Shown here: positions 43,133 to 51,798 of the stretch, in pieces
Position numbering within the stretch: the stretch's first letter is position 1
How the letters are laid out: every line of letters starts with the position of its first letter
Assembly: GCA_964610505.1 (NCBI GenBank)
Contig: CAZSXU010000005.1
Location: 1 to 64,000 of the forward strand
Source: CAZSXU01 sp964610505
GTDB taxonomy: Bacteria > Arandabacterota > Arandabacteria > JAGLYR01
Length of the DNA stretch: 64,000 nucleotides
Direction of reading: 5' to 3'
Notes under the pieces: model-generated
The model's input: the letters and a program-made list of their open reading frames with translations, nothing else
Database searches by the model: none
Told to the model about the DNA's origin: nothing
Position numbers and translations under genes: made by a program

Positions 43133-44242
43133 TTATAGGTAGTTGACCAGACTGATTTCCAGCATCCTCGCTGCGGTGGCCAGGGCCGTTTCATAGGCCA
43201 TTTCTTCGGCCTGCATGCGGACCACGGCCGAAGTGAGGTCTACGTTCTCGACGTCACTCAAGAATCCCTCCAGGGCGATCCGATCACTCTGAAGCTGAAG
43301 GTCCTGATTCTCGAGTCTCTCCGCGCGCGCGCCGACAATACCGAGCAGCTCCGTAACGTGACTGATCCCCTCACCGACTGAATCCAGCAGGCCTCGGACT
43401 GCCTCCGCGTCATCCTTCCAGAGCGCGTTCTTCAGGTCGATCGTCAATTGAAAGAGGTCTACACTTCCCTGAAATACCTCGGTTCCAAGAAGATTGACCT
43501 CCGTTAGCCGGTCCGACCCAATCCGTCGGACGATGGAGCCCTCGATGGAATCCGCGACGCCGACCGAGCTTGTTCCCTCGGTCGTGTAACTGGCGAGGTA
43601 CTGGGTTCCCTCCGACATACCGCCCCCGCCGACAATCGTGATTCGTCCGCTCGCATCGTCTACCGTGTAGTCAACCCCCTCCGCGAAAGTGACGGCGCCC
43701 GAGAGATCCGTGACGACGACGCTCCCCTCCTCAATTCTGGCGTTCACCAGATCAACAGCGGCGTCGACGGCGCCCGCCGTGAAGATCTCGTCGGTGATTT
43801 GGTTGCTCTGGTCAAAGGGCGCCGAGTTCGTGTTGTACCCCGAGAACACGTGCCGTTCGTCCACCTTGCTCCGGCTGAGATCCAGAAGATCATTCAGCAG
43901 CTGATCGGCCGAGAAGCCGATCGCCGCCCGGTCGCCCATCGCATCATCGGCGGCGCGGGTGGCGAGCTCCTTCAGCTGCATAAGGTTCTCCAGCACCGCC
44001 GTCAGCGCGCTTTCCGTAGTCGTATTCCACCGGAGCCCGTCCGACACGTTCGTCTGGCACTGAGCGTTGTCGTCGAGTCGGCGCCGGAAGGAGAGGGCGC
44101 GAATCGTTCCCGGAGGGTCGTCCGAGGGATTGAGGATTCGTTTCCCCGTGGCCATCTCCATCTGGATGCGCTCAATCCGCTCCAGTGACCTGTTGAGCGT
44201 GTGGATCAGATTCTGACGCAGCCCGCTGTTGGAGATCCGCAT
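43133..44242 (-). CDS. flgL: Hook-filament junction protein FlgL (HAP3)
   Basis: A 369-residue FlgL. It starts MRISNSGLRQNLIHTLNRSLERIERIQMEMATGKRILNPSDDPPGTIRAL, the flagellin-like D0/D1 signature, and ends with DLTSAVVRMQAEEMAYETALATAARMLEISLVNYL. Middle domain residues about 165-250 are beta-rich. It joins FlgK to the filament. It lies 18 bp after flgK and 53 bp before fliW. It is exported by the flagellar type III system without a signal peptide. Confidence 0.96.
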   Translation of the reverse strand: MRISNSGLRQNLIHTLNRSLERIERIQMEMATGKRILNPSDDPPGTIRALSFRRRLDDNAQCQTNVSDGLRWNTTTESALTAVLENLMQLKELATRAADDAMGDRAAIGFSADQLLNDLLDLSRSKVDERHVFSGYNTNSAPFDQSNQITDEIFTAGAVDAAVDLVNARIEEGSVVVTDLSGAVTFAEGVDYTVDDASGRITIVGGGGMSEGTQYLASYTTEGTSSVGVADSIEGSIVRRIGSDRLTEVNLLGTEVFQGSVDLFQLTIDLKNALWKDDAEAVRGLLDSVGEGISHVTELLGIVGARAERLENQDLQLQSDRIALEGFLSDVENVDLTSAVVRMQAEEMAYETALATAARMLEISLVNYL

Positions 44243-44260
44243 ACGTTTCCTCCAGAACCG

Positions 44261-45643
44261 TCATCCGAGAACAGCGATCAGGTCCGCCAGCATCTCGTCG
44301 ATCGTACCGGCCACCTGGACCATCGCCTCGTACGCGTGCTGATAGGAAATCAGATGGGCCATTTCTTCATCCAGAGAAACCCCGCTGATGGCGGCTCGCT
44401 GATTCTCAACGTCCAGGACCAGAAGCTCTTCCGCTTCTCTCATCGAGACCGCTTCCTTGCATTCCAGGCCGACCCGTCCAACCAGCGTGTTATAGAAGGC
44501 GTCGAAGGTGATCGATGAACCGGACATGGTGGATACCGATTTGAGGTTCGCGATCGCCAGTGCGTTCTGACCGTCCCCCACCAGCCCACCGGCCGAGGCC
44601 GCGATGAGGTCAAGGTTCCCGAGGATGTCTGAGTCTATGCTTATGTCCGCGGCGGTGACCTTTCCGGGGTCAAAGAAATCGGTCCCCGTAGACCCGTCGA
44701 GCCCGTACCCCGAGGAGTGCGCTGCGTTGATCTGAGTGACGAATCCCTGCGCCAGCGCGTCCAGATCCGAGATGTAACTCGCGATGTGCTCGTTCCTGGC
44801 GGCGAGGTACCCCTTCAACAACCCGGACTCGACCGAAACCTCCCGGTCGGTCCCCTCCCAGACGAACGTGTAGGCACCCGATCTGGAGGGTGTACCCGTG
44901 GGGCACTCAATCCGCCGGGCAGTTCCCCCCTGAACGAGAACCTGGGATCCGAGCATGATAATCGCCATGCCGTCGGGCGACTCCTCGACCTGCAGGTTCG
45001 CGACTTCCGAGAGCTGATCGAGCAGGAGATCTCTTTCGTCTCTGAGACCGCTCGCCTCGTGCCCTGCGAGCTCGCTCTCCCGGATCATGGTGTTCACTTC
45101 GGCCAGCCGGGCCGACATTTCATTGACCTGGCCGACCAGTGTTTCGATGTCGTCTCCCAGGCTCGTCTGAAGACCTCGAAGGTGCGAGTCCAGCCGTTGG
45201 AAGCTGTCGCACAGCGCTTCGCCCCGGAGGCGTACCTGGGACCTCACCGCCGCACTCTCGGGTTCGTTCGAGAGGTCTTCCCACGACGTCCAAAACTCGC
45301 CCATGACGTCACTCAGTCCACCCAACCCCGGTTCGTTCATCAGGGTTTCGACCTTGCTGAGATAGTCCTCGACGCCGGACCAGCGACCCACGTCCGACTG
45401 GTGCCTGCGATAGAGACCGTCCAGGATCGAATCTCGAACACGCCGGATGTTCGCAACCTCCGATCCGGATCCGAGGTACCCGACGCCCGTGTCGATTCCC
45501 CGCCCCTCCCGAATGGCGGGTCGCCGGCGCGAGTATCCCGGTGTATTGACGTTGGCGATGTTGCTGCTGAGTACGTTCATCGCCAGCTGCGAGGTCTGCA
45601 TGCCTCGTTTTGCGATTTCTAGATTCGCGTGTAGACTGATCAT
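44261..45643 (-). CDS. flgK: Hook-filament junction protein FlgK (HAP1)
   Basis: A 460-residue FlgK. N-terminal MISLHANLEIAKRGMQTSQLAMNVLSSNIANVNTPGYSRRRP is the rod-hook-type signature, and the C-terminal SLDEEMAHLISYQHAYEAMVQVAGTIDEMLADLIAVLG is the matching helix. The middle has the conserved LRDERDLLLDQLSEVANLQV. ATG at 45643 gives the normal family start; ATG at 45661 is six residues longer. Downstream of flgN and upstream of flgL, in usual order. Forms the first junction layer on the hook tip. Confidence 0.96.
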   Translation of the reverse strand: MISLHANLEIAKRGMQTSQLAMNVLSSNIANVNTPGYSRRRPAIREGRGIDTGVGYLGSGSEVANIRRVRDSILDGLYRRHQSDVGRWSGVEDYLSKVETLMNEPGLGGLSDVMGEFWTSWEDLSNEPESAAVRSQVRLRGEALCDSFQRLDSHLRGLQTSLGDDIETLVGQVNEMSARLAEVNTMIRESELAGHEASGLRDERDLLLDQLSEVANLQVEESPDGMAIIMLGSQVLVQGGTARRIECPTGTPSRSGAYTFVWEGTDREVSVESGLLKGYLAARNEHIASYISDLDALAQGFVTQINAAHSSGYGLDGSTGTDFFDPGKVTAADISIDSDILGNLDLIAASAGGLVGDGQNALAIANLKSVSTMSGSSITFDAFYNTLVGRVGLECKEAVSMREAEELLVLDVENQRAAISGVSLDEEMAHLISYQHAYEAMVQVAGTIDEMLADLIAVLG

Positions 45644-45691
45644 TGGGCCAGACCTTTCCATGTTCCCCGGGGAAACCGGATCTCCCGGTCC

Positions 45692-46192
45692 CTAGGTCGT
45701 CCGGTCAACCAGTGCATGACCGGGCGAGCCCGTCCGTAGGGTTCCCGAGCATTCATAGATCTGCTTTCCGGATCCGTCCTGTGTCAGGACACCCAGCATC
45801 TCGTGAACGAACTCAAGCGAGTGCTGGATCAGCATTTGATTCTCCCGGTTGACTCGACCGATGTTCTCGAGTGCTTCTCGAATGGTTTCACCCGTGGAAC
45901 GGAGCTCCTCACCTACGGTCGGATCCAGGTTTTCCGTGAGCTGGCGGAGGGTGATACCTCCATCTCCCAGGCCCAAGACTCCCGAGATTCTTGCCATCAG
46001 CCGCGAACGATCCCTTTCCATCTGCTGCACGCACCGAAGACACTCCTCCTCTGCGGCGACGCTTTCAAGAATGGCTCCGACATCCCGCTTCACGAGGGCG
46101 TCCTGTTGTTGACGGATCAAGCTCTCGAGCGTCTTCAGGTTCTCGACTTGACGGGCGAGAAGCGCCCTGAGATCTTGCAGCAGAGTTTCCAC
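45692..46192 (-). CDS. flgN: FlgN-like chaperone for FlgK/FlgL
   Basis: A 166-residue, mainly helical protein of the FlgN family. It starts METLLQDLRALLARQVENLKTLESLIRQQQDALVKRDVGAILESVAAEEE, typical coiled-coil FlgN, and has RENQMLIQHSLEFVHEMLGVL near the C-terminal end. FlgN binds FlgK and FlgL before export. A GTG start at 46192 has GAGG 7 bp upstream. The gene lies between flgJ and flgK, the expected place, and supports the call though sequence identity in this family is low. Confidence 0.8.
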   Translation of the reverse strand: METLLQDLRALLARQVENLKTLESLIRQQQDALVKRDVGAILESVAAEEECLRCVQQMERDRSRLMARISGVLGLGDGGITLRQLTENLDPTVGEELRSTGETIREALENIGRVNRENQMLIQHSLEFVHEMLGVLTQDGSGKQIYECSGTLRTGSPGHALVDRTT

Positions 46193-46218
46193 TCACACGC
46201 CTCCGAGCTGTACTTCAT

Positions 46219-47064
46219 TCATGACTTGCCGTCACCGAGGGAACCGGCTTCGACGCCGGCCGAGCGCATTCGTTCCAGAATCCGTTGTACGTAAGTCTGC
46301 GTTTCCGCAAACGGAGGTACTCCTCCATGTTTCTCCACGGCCGATGGGCCCGCGTTGTAGGCCGCCAGGGCCTTTGTCAAGTCCCCATCCCACCGATCCA
46401 CGAGACGGCGGAGATACCGGACCCCTCCGAGGATGTTCTCCTCCGGATCGAAGGGATTCTTCACGCCCATCTCCTCCGCCGTTTCGTCCATGAGCTGCAT
46501 CAACCCCTTCGCTCCCTTGGAGGAAACCGCATCCGGCCGGCCGGCGGATTCCTGCGAAATGACGGACTCGATCAGCACCGGATCAAGTCCGAATTCCTGT
46601 GCGGCTCGGACGATGATGCGCTCGTAGGCACGGACCAACGTTGTTTGCGCGTCGTTACCGGGGTCCGCTTGTTCCGCCGGTCGGTATACGGTCCGTCGAG
46701 ACACCGGGAGCGAGGGCGCAACCGGACTCGAGTCCGGACTGCGGGCTCGGGCTCCCGTGAGACTCTCCTCCAGCATCCGGCCCAAGCCGATCCCTCCATT
46801 GCGGGTCACGGCATCGGCCAGGTGTTCGTCCATCAGCTCGTTCATCAGCCCGGCACCCGTCGGCTCTTCGCCGGAACCTATCTGAACCGTTGTCTCTCGC
46901 ATGGACTTCAGCAGGTAGGACACAAAGAGCGATTCGAACTGCTGGCACGCACGCCGGAGACGCAGATTCTCTGCGGACTCCCTGACGGCATCGAGAGCAT
47001 CGTGATTCGCCCGTCCCGACGCCACACCGTCCAGCGTTCCAATGGGAATGCCCCCGGCAGTCAT
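46219..47064 (-). CDS. flgJ: FlgJ-type rod protein fused to SLT lytic transglycosylase
   Basis: A 281-residue two-domain protein. Residues about 35-95 are the FlgJ rod-binding domain (ACQQFESLFVSYLLKSMRETT, MDEHLADAVTRNGGIGLGRML). Residues about 150-265 are an SLT/GH23-type lytic transglycosylase: catalytic Glu in ESVISQESAGRPDAVSSKGAKGLMQLM, then LGGVRYLRRL and ALAAYNAGPSAVEKHGG. E. coli FlgJ instead carries a GH73 glucosaminidase, so the hydrolase half has been swapped. It would open peptidoglycan for the rod. It starts 2 bp after the flgI stop. No signal peptide, consistent with export through the rod. Confidence 0.92.
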   Translation of the reverse strand: MTAGGIPIGTLDGVASGRANHDALDAVRESAENLRLRRACQQFESLFVSYLLKSMRETTVQIGSGEEPTGAGLMNELMDEHLADAVTRNGGIGLGRMLEESLTGARARSPDSSPVAPSLPVSRRTVYRPAEQADPGNDAQTTLVRAYERIIVRAAQEFGLDPVLIESVISQESAGRPDAVSSKGAKGLMQLMDETAEEMGVKNPFDPEENILGGVRYLRRLVDRWDGDLTKALAAYNAGPSAVEKHGGVPPFAETQTYVQRILERMRSAGVEAGSLGDGKS

Positions 47065-47066
47065 GA

Positions 47067-48176
47067 CTAGATGATCCTCAATTCCGCTCTCAGCGCGCCG
47101 GCTTCCTTGAGCGCCTGGAAAATGGCAATCATGTCACGCGGGCCCACCCCCAGCGCGTTGAGCGCGCGCGCCAGATCACCCACGTTGGCGGACTCCTCCA
47201 TCGGAATCAATCCCGTACCCTCGGAGCCGACGCGTATGTTCGTGTCCTCCGTCGCCACCGTTTCTCCGGCGGAGAGGGGCGCCGGTTGCGAGATGACGGG
47301 CCGGCTCGTAATCTCGACCGAGAGGTTGCCGTGGGCAATCGCCACGCCGGCGACCGTCACATGCTCACCGGCAATGATGGTTCCGGTCTTCTCGTTGACG
47401 ACGACGCGCGCGGCCATGTCGGGTTCGATTTCCAGAGACTCGATCTTCGCAAGCAGCGTCACACGGTCCTCCAGCGGCTGGCCCTCGGGAGGCTGGATGA
47501 CGACGGTGGCCGCGTCCAGCGCCTGGGCCCGTCCCTCTCCCAGTTCCTGGCCAATGGCCGTCAACACACGCTTCGCCGTCGTGAAATCGGGGTCGAACAG
47601 CAGAATTGTCACGGCTTCCGCGTCACTGTCGCTCACCCATTCTCTCTCCACGATTCCCCCCCCCGGCACGCGCCCGGCCAGGACGTAGTTCTGACTCAGT
47701 CGGTCCTTTCCTCCGCCTCGAACGCTGAATCCGCCGACGGAAACCGGGCCCTGCGCGCTGGCGTAGACCGCCCCATCCGGGGTCGCCAGAGGTGTGTGAA
47801 GAAGCGTGCCGCCCTCCAGGCTTTTTGCGTCGCCCATGGAAGACACCGTCACATCGAGGCCAGCGCCTTTGCGGTGAAAGGGATTCAGCTTCGCCACGAC
47901 CATAACGGCGGCCGTGTTCCTTGCTCGAATTCGATCTTCCGGAACCGTCACGCCCATCCGCTGGAGCATGTTGGCGAGTGATTGCATGGTGAAAATCGAC
48001 GACTTGGTGTCCCCGCAACCGTCAAGACCGACCACCAGGCCGTATCCGACCAGCTGAAGGTCCCCCCCCACGTCAATCTGGGCAATGTCCTTCAGGCGCA
48101 CCGCCGCCTTCAATTCGGGAGCCGCGGCTCCCGCCGCCAGCAGAGCCGCGATCATTACGCCGATGAGTCTCTTCAT
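47067..48176 (-). CDS. flgI: Flagellar P-ring protein FlgI
   Basis: A 369-residue FlgI with a Sec signal (LIGVMIAALLAAGAAAPELKA). Conserved parts are VRLKDIAQIDVGGDLQLVGYGLVVGLDGCGD, DVTVSSMGDAKSLEGGTLLHTPL and the C-terminal RALNALGVGPRDMIAIFQALKEAGALRAEL. It builds the periplasmic ring around the rod in peptidoglycan, with FlgA as chaperone. Its presence with FlgH shows a diderm cell. It follows flgH by 27 bp. Confidence 0.97.
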   Translation of the reverse strand: MKRLIGVMIAALLAAGAAAPELKAAVRLKDIAQIDVGGDLQLVGYGLVVGLDGCGDTKSSIFTMQSLANMLQRMGVTVPEDRIRARNTAAVMVVAKLNPFHRKGAGLDVTVSSMGDAKSLEGGTLLHTPLATPDGAVYASAQGPVSVGGFSVRGGGKDRLSQNYVLAGRVPGGGIVEREWVSDSDAEAVTILLFDPDFTTAKRVLTAIGQELGEGRAQALDAATVVIQPPEGQPLEDRVTLLAKIESLEIEPDMAARVVVNEKTGTIIAGEHVTVAGVAIAHGNLSVEITSRPVISQPAPLSAGETVATEDTNIRVGSEGTGLIPMEESANVGDLARALNALGVGPRDMIAIFQALKEAGALRAELRII

Positions 48177-48203
48177 GCCTCGAACCGCCCCGTTTCATTC
48201 CGC

Positions 48204-48797
48204 CTAGAAGATCCATGACAGGATCCGCACCAGCAAATTCGGTCGTGACCCGCTGGTTACGATTCCCTCCCCTTTGTAGGCAATCCGGGCGTCCGCAATG
48301 TCGGTGGAGTACACCACGTTGCCCGGGCCGATGTCCTCGGGCCGGATCACGCCCGTCAGCTTCAAAATTTCCACCTCTTCGTTGATTCCGACCTCTCGTT
48401 CCCCCGCGATCGCCAGATCGCCGTTCGGCCGGACCTCGACCACCACGGCCGCCATCGTGGCTGTCAGGCGACCCTCCCGGCTCAACTGTCCGGAGCCGTC
48501 GTGATCGCGACCCATCTCGGCGGACATTCCGAACTCGGGGAAGAAACTGAGTATTCCGGTTCCTTCGGCCGCGTTGTTGTTGAACTTGGTGTTCTTCCGC
48601 GTTGTCAGCCTGGAGGTGTTGCTCCCGCTCGCCCGCTCCACGATGGCCACGGTGACGATATCTCCGATGGACCGCGCCTTCACGTCGGCGTAGAGGGATG
48701 CCTGGCGAACAGTCTGAATCGAGTCCTCCGCCGATGAACGGCCCGGAGTGCACACGATCAGCGCGAGTCCCGCGACGACCAATGCCCTTCGCAACAT
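48204..48797 (-). CDS. flgH: Flagellar L-ring protein FlgH
   Basis: A 197-residue FlgH. After a signal (MLRRALVVAGLALIVC) come SLYADVKARSIGDIVTVAIVERASGSNTSRL and the C-terminal LKLTGVIRPEDIGPGNVVYSTDIADARIAYKGEG, both diagnostic. The Cys in LIVC is a poor lipobox because Val precedes it, so lipidation, usual for FlgH, is uncertain. ATG at 48797 has AGGAGG 9 bp upstream; the frame open to 48842 overlaps flgA. It forms the outer-membrane ring. Confidence 0.95.
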   Translation of the reverse strand: MLRRALVVAGLALIVCTPGRSSAEDSIQTVRQASLYADVKARSIGDIVTVAIVERASGSNTSRLTTRKNTKFNNNAAEGTGILSFFPEFGMSAEMGRDHDGSGQLSREGRLTATMAAVVVEVRPNGDLAIAGEREVGINEEVEILKLTGVIRPEDIGPGNVVYSTDIADARIAYKGEGIVTSGSRPNLLVRILSWIF

Positions 48798-48814
48798 ACC
48801 GTTCCGCCTCCTGT

Positions 48815-49561
48815 CTACAGAATGTGCGCCAGATCCACGCACACGACCCCACTGGCTACGACGACACCCTGCAGCCTCTTCCCGCTTCGATCATTCTTCA
48901 CGCCGATCACCTGGCCCTTCATGCCATCCTCCAGCGCCACCGCCGTGGCGGAGACGGTGATGCCGCCGAGGCGCACCATCACCAGGATCTTGTCGCCCCG
49001 TTCGATGAGCGGGATCTCCTCGATGTCGTCTTGCGCAAGGATCTCACCTTCCGCCACCATTCGGCGGGTCCGCCTACCGATCACACCGGCCATGGAGGCG
49101 ACGGCGCCGTCCCCCAGAAGCCGGACGTCCCGTCTCTCGACCAGCAGCGCGTCCCGCTCGACCACCGTGTTTCGATCGAGACGACGGGCGGCCACCAGCA
49201 CGTCACGGTAGACCGACACCTGGGCGCTCGCCGCCCGCCGATCCACTCTTTGCCCGTCTTTCCAGAATTCGATGGTGATGGGGAGCGCCCCTCTGGCATT
49301 CGGGCTCCGCATCAATCGGGGACGGATCTCGAGATTCTGTCCCTCGAGCTCGTCCAGAACCGGGAACTCCGCCCACTCCAGCACGACCTCTCCCTGCCCC
49401 GAACAGGCGCTCCGCACACAATCCTCGGCCGCGGCCTGGGTCGTGGCCACGGTCACTTCCTCCGCCCAGAGGAGTCCTGAAGCCGCAGTGAGCACGAGGA
49501 GGGTCAAGCCTGCGGCCAAGGTCGTGTGCGGTTCTGTTCTTCCGGGATTGCGGGTCTTCAC
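48815..49561 (-). CDS. flgA: P-ring assembly chaperone FlgA
   Basis: A 248-residue periplasmic FlgA with a signal segment (LAAGLTLLVLTAASGLLWA). The SAF-like domain and C-terminal half show VLVAARRLDRNTVVERDALLVERRDVRLLG, VIGRRTRRMVAEGEILAQDDIEEIPLIERGDKILVMVRLGGITVSATAVAL and VIGVKNDRSGKRLQGVVVASG. It helps FlgI polymerise. GTG start with GGAGG 6 bp upstream. It lies in the fixed series flgF-flgG-flgA-flgH-flgI-flgJ. Confidence 0.94.
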   Translation of the reverse strand: MKTRNPGRTEPHTTLAAGLTLLVLTAASGLLWAEEVTVATTQAAAEDCVRSACSGQGEVVLEWAEFPVLDELEGQNLEIRPRLMRSPNARGALPITIEFWKDGQRVDRRAASAQVSVYRDVLVAARRLDRNTVVERDALLVERRDVRLLGDGAVASMAGVIGRRTRRMVAEGEILAQDDIEEIPLIERGDKILVMVRLGGITVSATAVALEDGMKGQVIGVKNDRSGKRLQGVVVASGVVCVDLAHIL

Positions 49562-49585
49562 TCTCTTCCTCCCCCGGCACCGGTG

Positions 49586-50374
49586 TTAGCGCGATAGATT
49601 GTTGGCCATGGTCATCATGTCCTCAGACGTCTTAATGGACTTGGAATTCACTTCGTAAGCCCGCTGCGCCGCAATCAGAGCGATCATCTCTTCTACGATA
49701 TCGACGTTCGAAACCTCGAGATATCCCTGGGAGAGTCGCCCGAACCCTTCCGATCCCGGAACACCCGGGATCGCTTCTCCCGAAGCGGGTGTGACTCCAA
49801 ACAGGTTCTGCCCCGAAGCCTGAAGGCCCGAGGGATTCACGAAGCGCACCAGCTCCACCTGCCCCACCGGGATGGGCATCGTGTCATCTCCCACGGTCAC
49901 GGCCACGACACCGTCGGAACCGATGGTGACCGCGGAAGCGTCAGTCGGAATCGCGATATCCGGGTCCAGCGTGTAGCCGTCGCTCGTCATCAGGCGACCC
50001 TCGGCCGTGATCTTGAAACTGCCGTCCCGGGTGAAGGCCTCGCCACCTTCCGGCAGCGCGACTCGAAAGAATCCGTCACCCATGATGGCGAGATCCAGCG
50101 GATTGCCCGTGGACACCAGCTCGCCCTGGCTATACATGCGCTGGGTGGAAACCGGCGACGTCCCGTACCCGATCTCCAGAGAGGCCGGCGAATCCACCCC
50201 GGCCGCGGTAGGATTGCCGGCCGCTTTGGATCTCTGATAAAACAGATCCTGAAACTCCACTCGGCTCTTCTTGAACCCCGATGTATTGACGTTGGCCAGG
50301 TTGTTCGCAATGTTGTCGACGTTCATCTGCTGCGCCTTCATTCCCGTGGCCGCTGTCCGCATCGCCCGGATCAT
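49586..50374 (-). CDS. flgG: Flagellar distal rod protein FlgG
   Basis: A 262-residue FlgG. N-terminal MIRAMRTAATGMKAQQMNVDNIANNLANVNTSGFKKSRVEFQDLFYQ contains the rod signature, including the FlgG-specific stretch, and the C-terminus LSQGYLEVSNVDIVEEMIALIAAQRAYEVNSKSIKTSEDMM is nearly textbook. Length matches E. coli FlgG (260). It forms the distal rod through the P and L rings. It follows flgF by 18 bp; ATG has GGGAGG 5 bp upstream. Confidence 0.97.
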   Translation of the reverse strand: MIRAMRTAATGMKAQQMNVDNIANNLANVNTSGFKKSRVEFQDLFYQRSKAAGNPTAAGVDSPASLEIGYGTSPVSTQRMYSQGELVSTGNPLDLAIMGDGFFRVALPEGGEAFTRDGSFKITAEGRLMTSDGYTLDPDIAIPTDASAVTIGSDGVVAVTVGDDTMPIPVGQVELVRFVNPSGLQASGQNLFGVTPASGEAIPGVPGSEGFGRLSQGYLEVSNVDIVEEMIALIAAQRAYEVNSKSIKTSEDMMTMANNLSR

Positions 50375-50392
50375 GGATACCTCCCTGCCGAC

Positions 50393-51112
50393 CTATGCCT
50401 GGATGAGATCGTTTACCGCTCGGCTCAGGGTCGTGTTTTGCATCTGGATCATGCGCTGAGCCGCCTCGTAGTGTTTGAGAACCGAAGTCATTCGAACCAT
50501 CTCGTCGAGACCGAACACATTGGACCCCTCCAGGCAACCCTGGAACACGCGCGCCGTCGATTCAGCGTCCCTCAGTTCGGCTCCCGGACGAGGGCTGAAC
50601 AACCCCCCACCTTCTTGAACCAGATCCTGCAGATTCGTGACGCTCTTGATCAGGAGTCTGCCGGACGACTCGCCACTCGAGAGAATCTCTCCGGATTCAT
50701 CGACGGCCACGTCGTTTCCTCTGAGCACCACCGGACCGGCGTCGGACATCACCGGAAAACCCGATGCATTGACCATCTGCCCGCTTTGATCCAGCGAGAA
50801 GTTGCCGTTTCGAGTGAACCGCTCGCCATCGGGAGTCGACACGACGAAGAACCCCTGACCTTCCAGCGCGAGGTCCAGAACGCGCCCGGTCCGCTGGAGG
50901 GGGCCCTGCGAGAAATCGATGTACATCTCCTGGTTCCGGGCCGCTTCCCGCACCGAGTCGATTCCGCCGTTGACGTCCTCCAGGACCCGGGCGAAGATCC
51001 TGGCGGCCTTGAAACCGGGCGTCGATACGTTGGCGAGATTGTGAACCAAGGCTTCCTGTTGGAGCTCGCGCGATACCATTGCGGAGCCGGCCAGACCAAT
51101 CCCGTCACCCAT
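50393..51112 (-). CDS. flgF: Flagellar proximal rod protein FlgF
   Basis: A 239-residue rod protein. It has the rod/hook N-terminus (VSRELQQEALVHNLANVSTPGFKAARIF), a central GRVLDLALEGQGFFVVSTPDGERFTRNGNFSLDQSG, and the C-terminal EGSNVFGLDEMVRMTSVLKHYEAAQRMIQMQNTTLSRAV. Its position just before flgG supports FlgF over FlgC or a hook protein. A sigma-54 promoter and a leader hairpin lie directly upstream; GGAGG is 5 bp before ATG. It probably begins a transcription unit within the larger block. Confidence 0.88.
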   Translation of the reverse strand: MGDGIGLAGSAMVSRELQQEALVHNLANVSTPGFKAARIFARVLEDVNGGIDSVREAARNQEMYIDFSQGPLQRTGRVLDLALEGQGFFVVSTPDGERFTRNGNFSLDQSGQMVNASGFPVMSDAGPVVLRGNDVAVDESGEILSSGESSGRLLIKSVTNLQDLVQEGGGLFSPRPGAELRDAESTARVFQGCLEGSNVFGLDEMVRMTSVLKHYEAAQRMIQMQNTTLSRAVNDLIQA

Positions 51113-51122
51113 TCCTGCCTCC

Positions 51123-51153
51123 AGGAGTATGTTTCCCGACCGGGGAAACTCCT
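51123..51153 (-). promoter_or_regulatory. Leader hairpin upstream of flgF
   Basis: GTTTCCC (51131-51137) pairs with GGGAAAC (51143-51149), and AGGAG (51123-51127) can extend the stem with CTCCT (51149-51153) across a small bulge. It lies between the sigma-54 promoter and the flgF Shine-Dalgarno site. It may affect translation or transcript stability. Confidence 0.5.
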
Positions 51154-51168
51154 TCGCTCACCTGCTAC

Positions 51169-51184
51169 GCAAGGGATGTGCCAA
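51169..51184 (-). promoter_or_regulatory. Sigma-54 (RpoN) promoter of the flgF operon
   Basis: Reading leftwards, T-TGGCAC-ATCCC-TTGC matches the -24/-12 consensus TGGCAC-N5-TTGC exactly, with the invariant GG and GC separated by 10 bp. Transcription would start near 51157, giving a leader of about 45 nt before flgF. This indicates RpoN-dependent control of middle (rod/ring/hook-junction) genes by an enhancer-binding activator not in the window. Confidence 0.8.
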
Positions 51185-51441
51185 TCGATGCCGGCCCCCA
51201 CGTCACAGCCATAAAACTATACCTGGCAATAAGTTGGGGGTTGCCGGGAAGATCGAAACTTGGTCCACCCGGTTCCTCTGGGCCCGATACGGTCGGGGTT
51301 CGGAAAAACCTTCCGCCGTGACGAGAAGAAACTTTTTCCCTCACCCTCCGGCCGCTCATCTCGGAATACACAGAGGCGGACGCCCGATCGGGGAATCCGG
51401 AGGTCTCGAGGGATTGCCGGAGGGCGTGATGCGGGACCCGG

Positions 51442-51705
51442 CTAGGGCCGGCCCCTGTCGAACCCGTGATCTGCACAGGAGGATGGACGGACGGAACGCT
51501 CGTTTTCCCGCGGGGGCAACATCTCTTCGGAGAGACACAGGAGATCCTGCAGAACCGGCGCCAGAATATCGGCCGCGCTCCCGGCCCTGCAAAGCCCGGC
51601 CTCCGGAATCCCGGACTCGGACAGCGCCCGAAACAGTTCGCCACCATCCGGGTCGTCGCACGTTGCGGCGAGCGTGGGCTCGGCCCGACCTGACCGGTCT
51701 GTCAT
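51442..51705 (-). CDS. Small hypothetical protein in flagellar locus
   Basis: An 87-residue protein beginning MTDRSGRAEPTLAATCDDPDGGELF and containing the helical stretch SAADILAPVLQDLLCLSEEMLPP. No family was recognised. ATG at 51705 has AAGGAG 6 bp upstream, which supports real translation; the frame opens further to 51747. It lies between the FliK-like gene and the flgF promoter and ends 257 bp before that promoter. The 329-bp gap on its downstream side holds the sigma-54 promoter. It may be a small flagellar accessory factor or chaperone, without direct evidence. Confidence 0.5.
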   Translation of the reverse strand: MTDRSGRAEPTLAATCDDPDGGELFRALSESGIPEAGLCRAGSAADILAPVLQDLLCLSEEMLPPRENERSVRPSSCADHGFDRGRP

Positions 51706-51798
51706 TACAGGCTCCTTCCGTTGGAGAGATTCCGAATCGCCGCCCACGCGCGGTCCGCCCCGGACACCCTCCCAACCGGAATCGACTGGCGATGTCGC

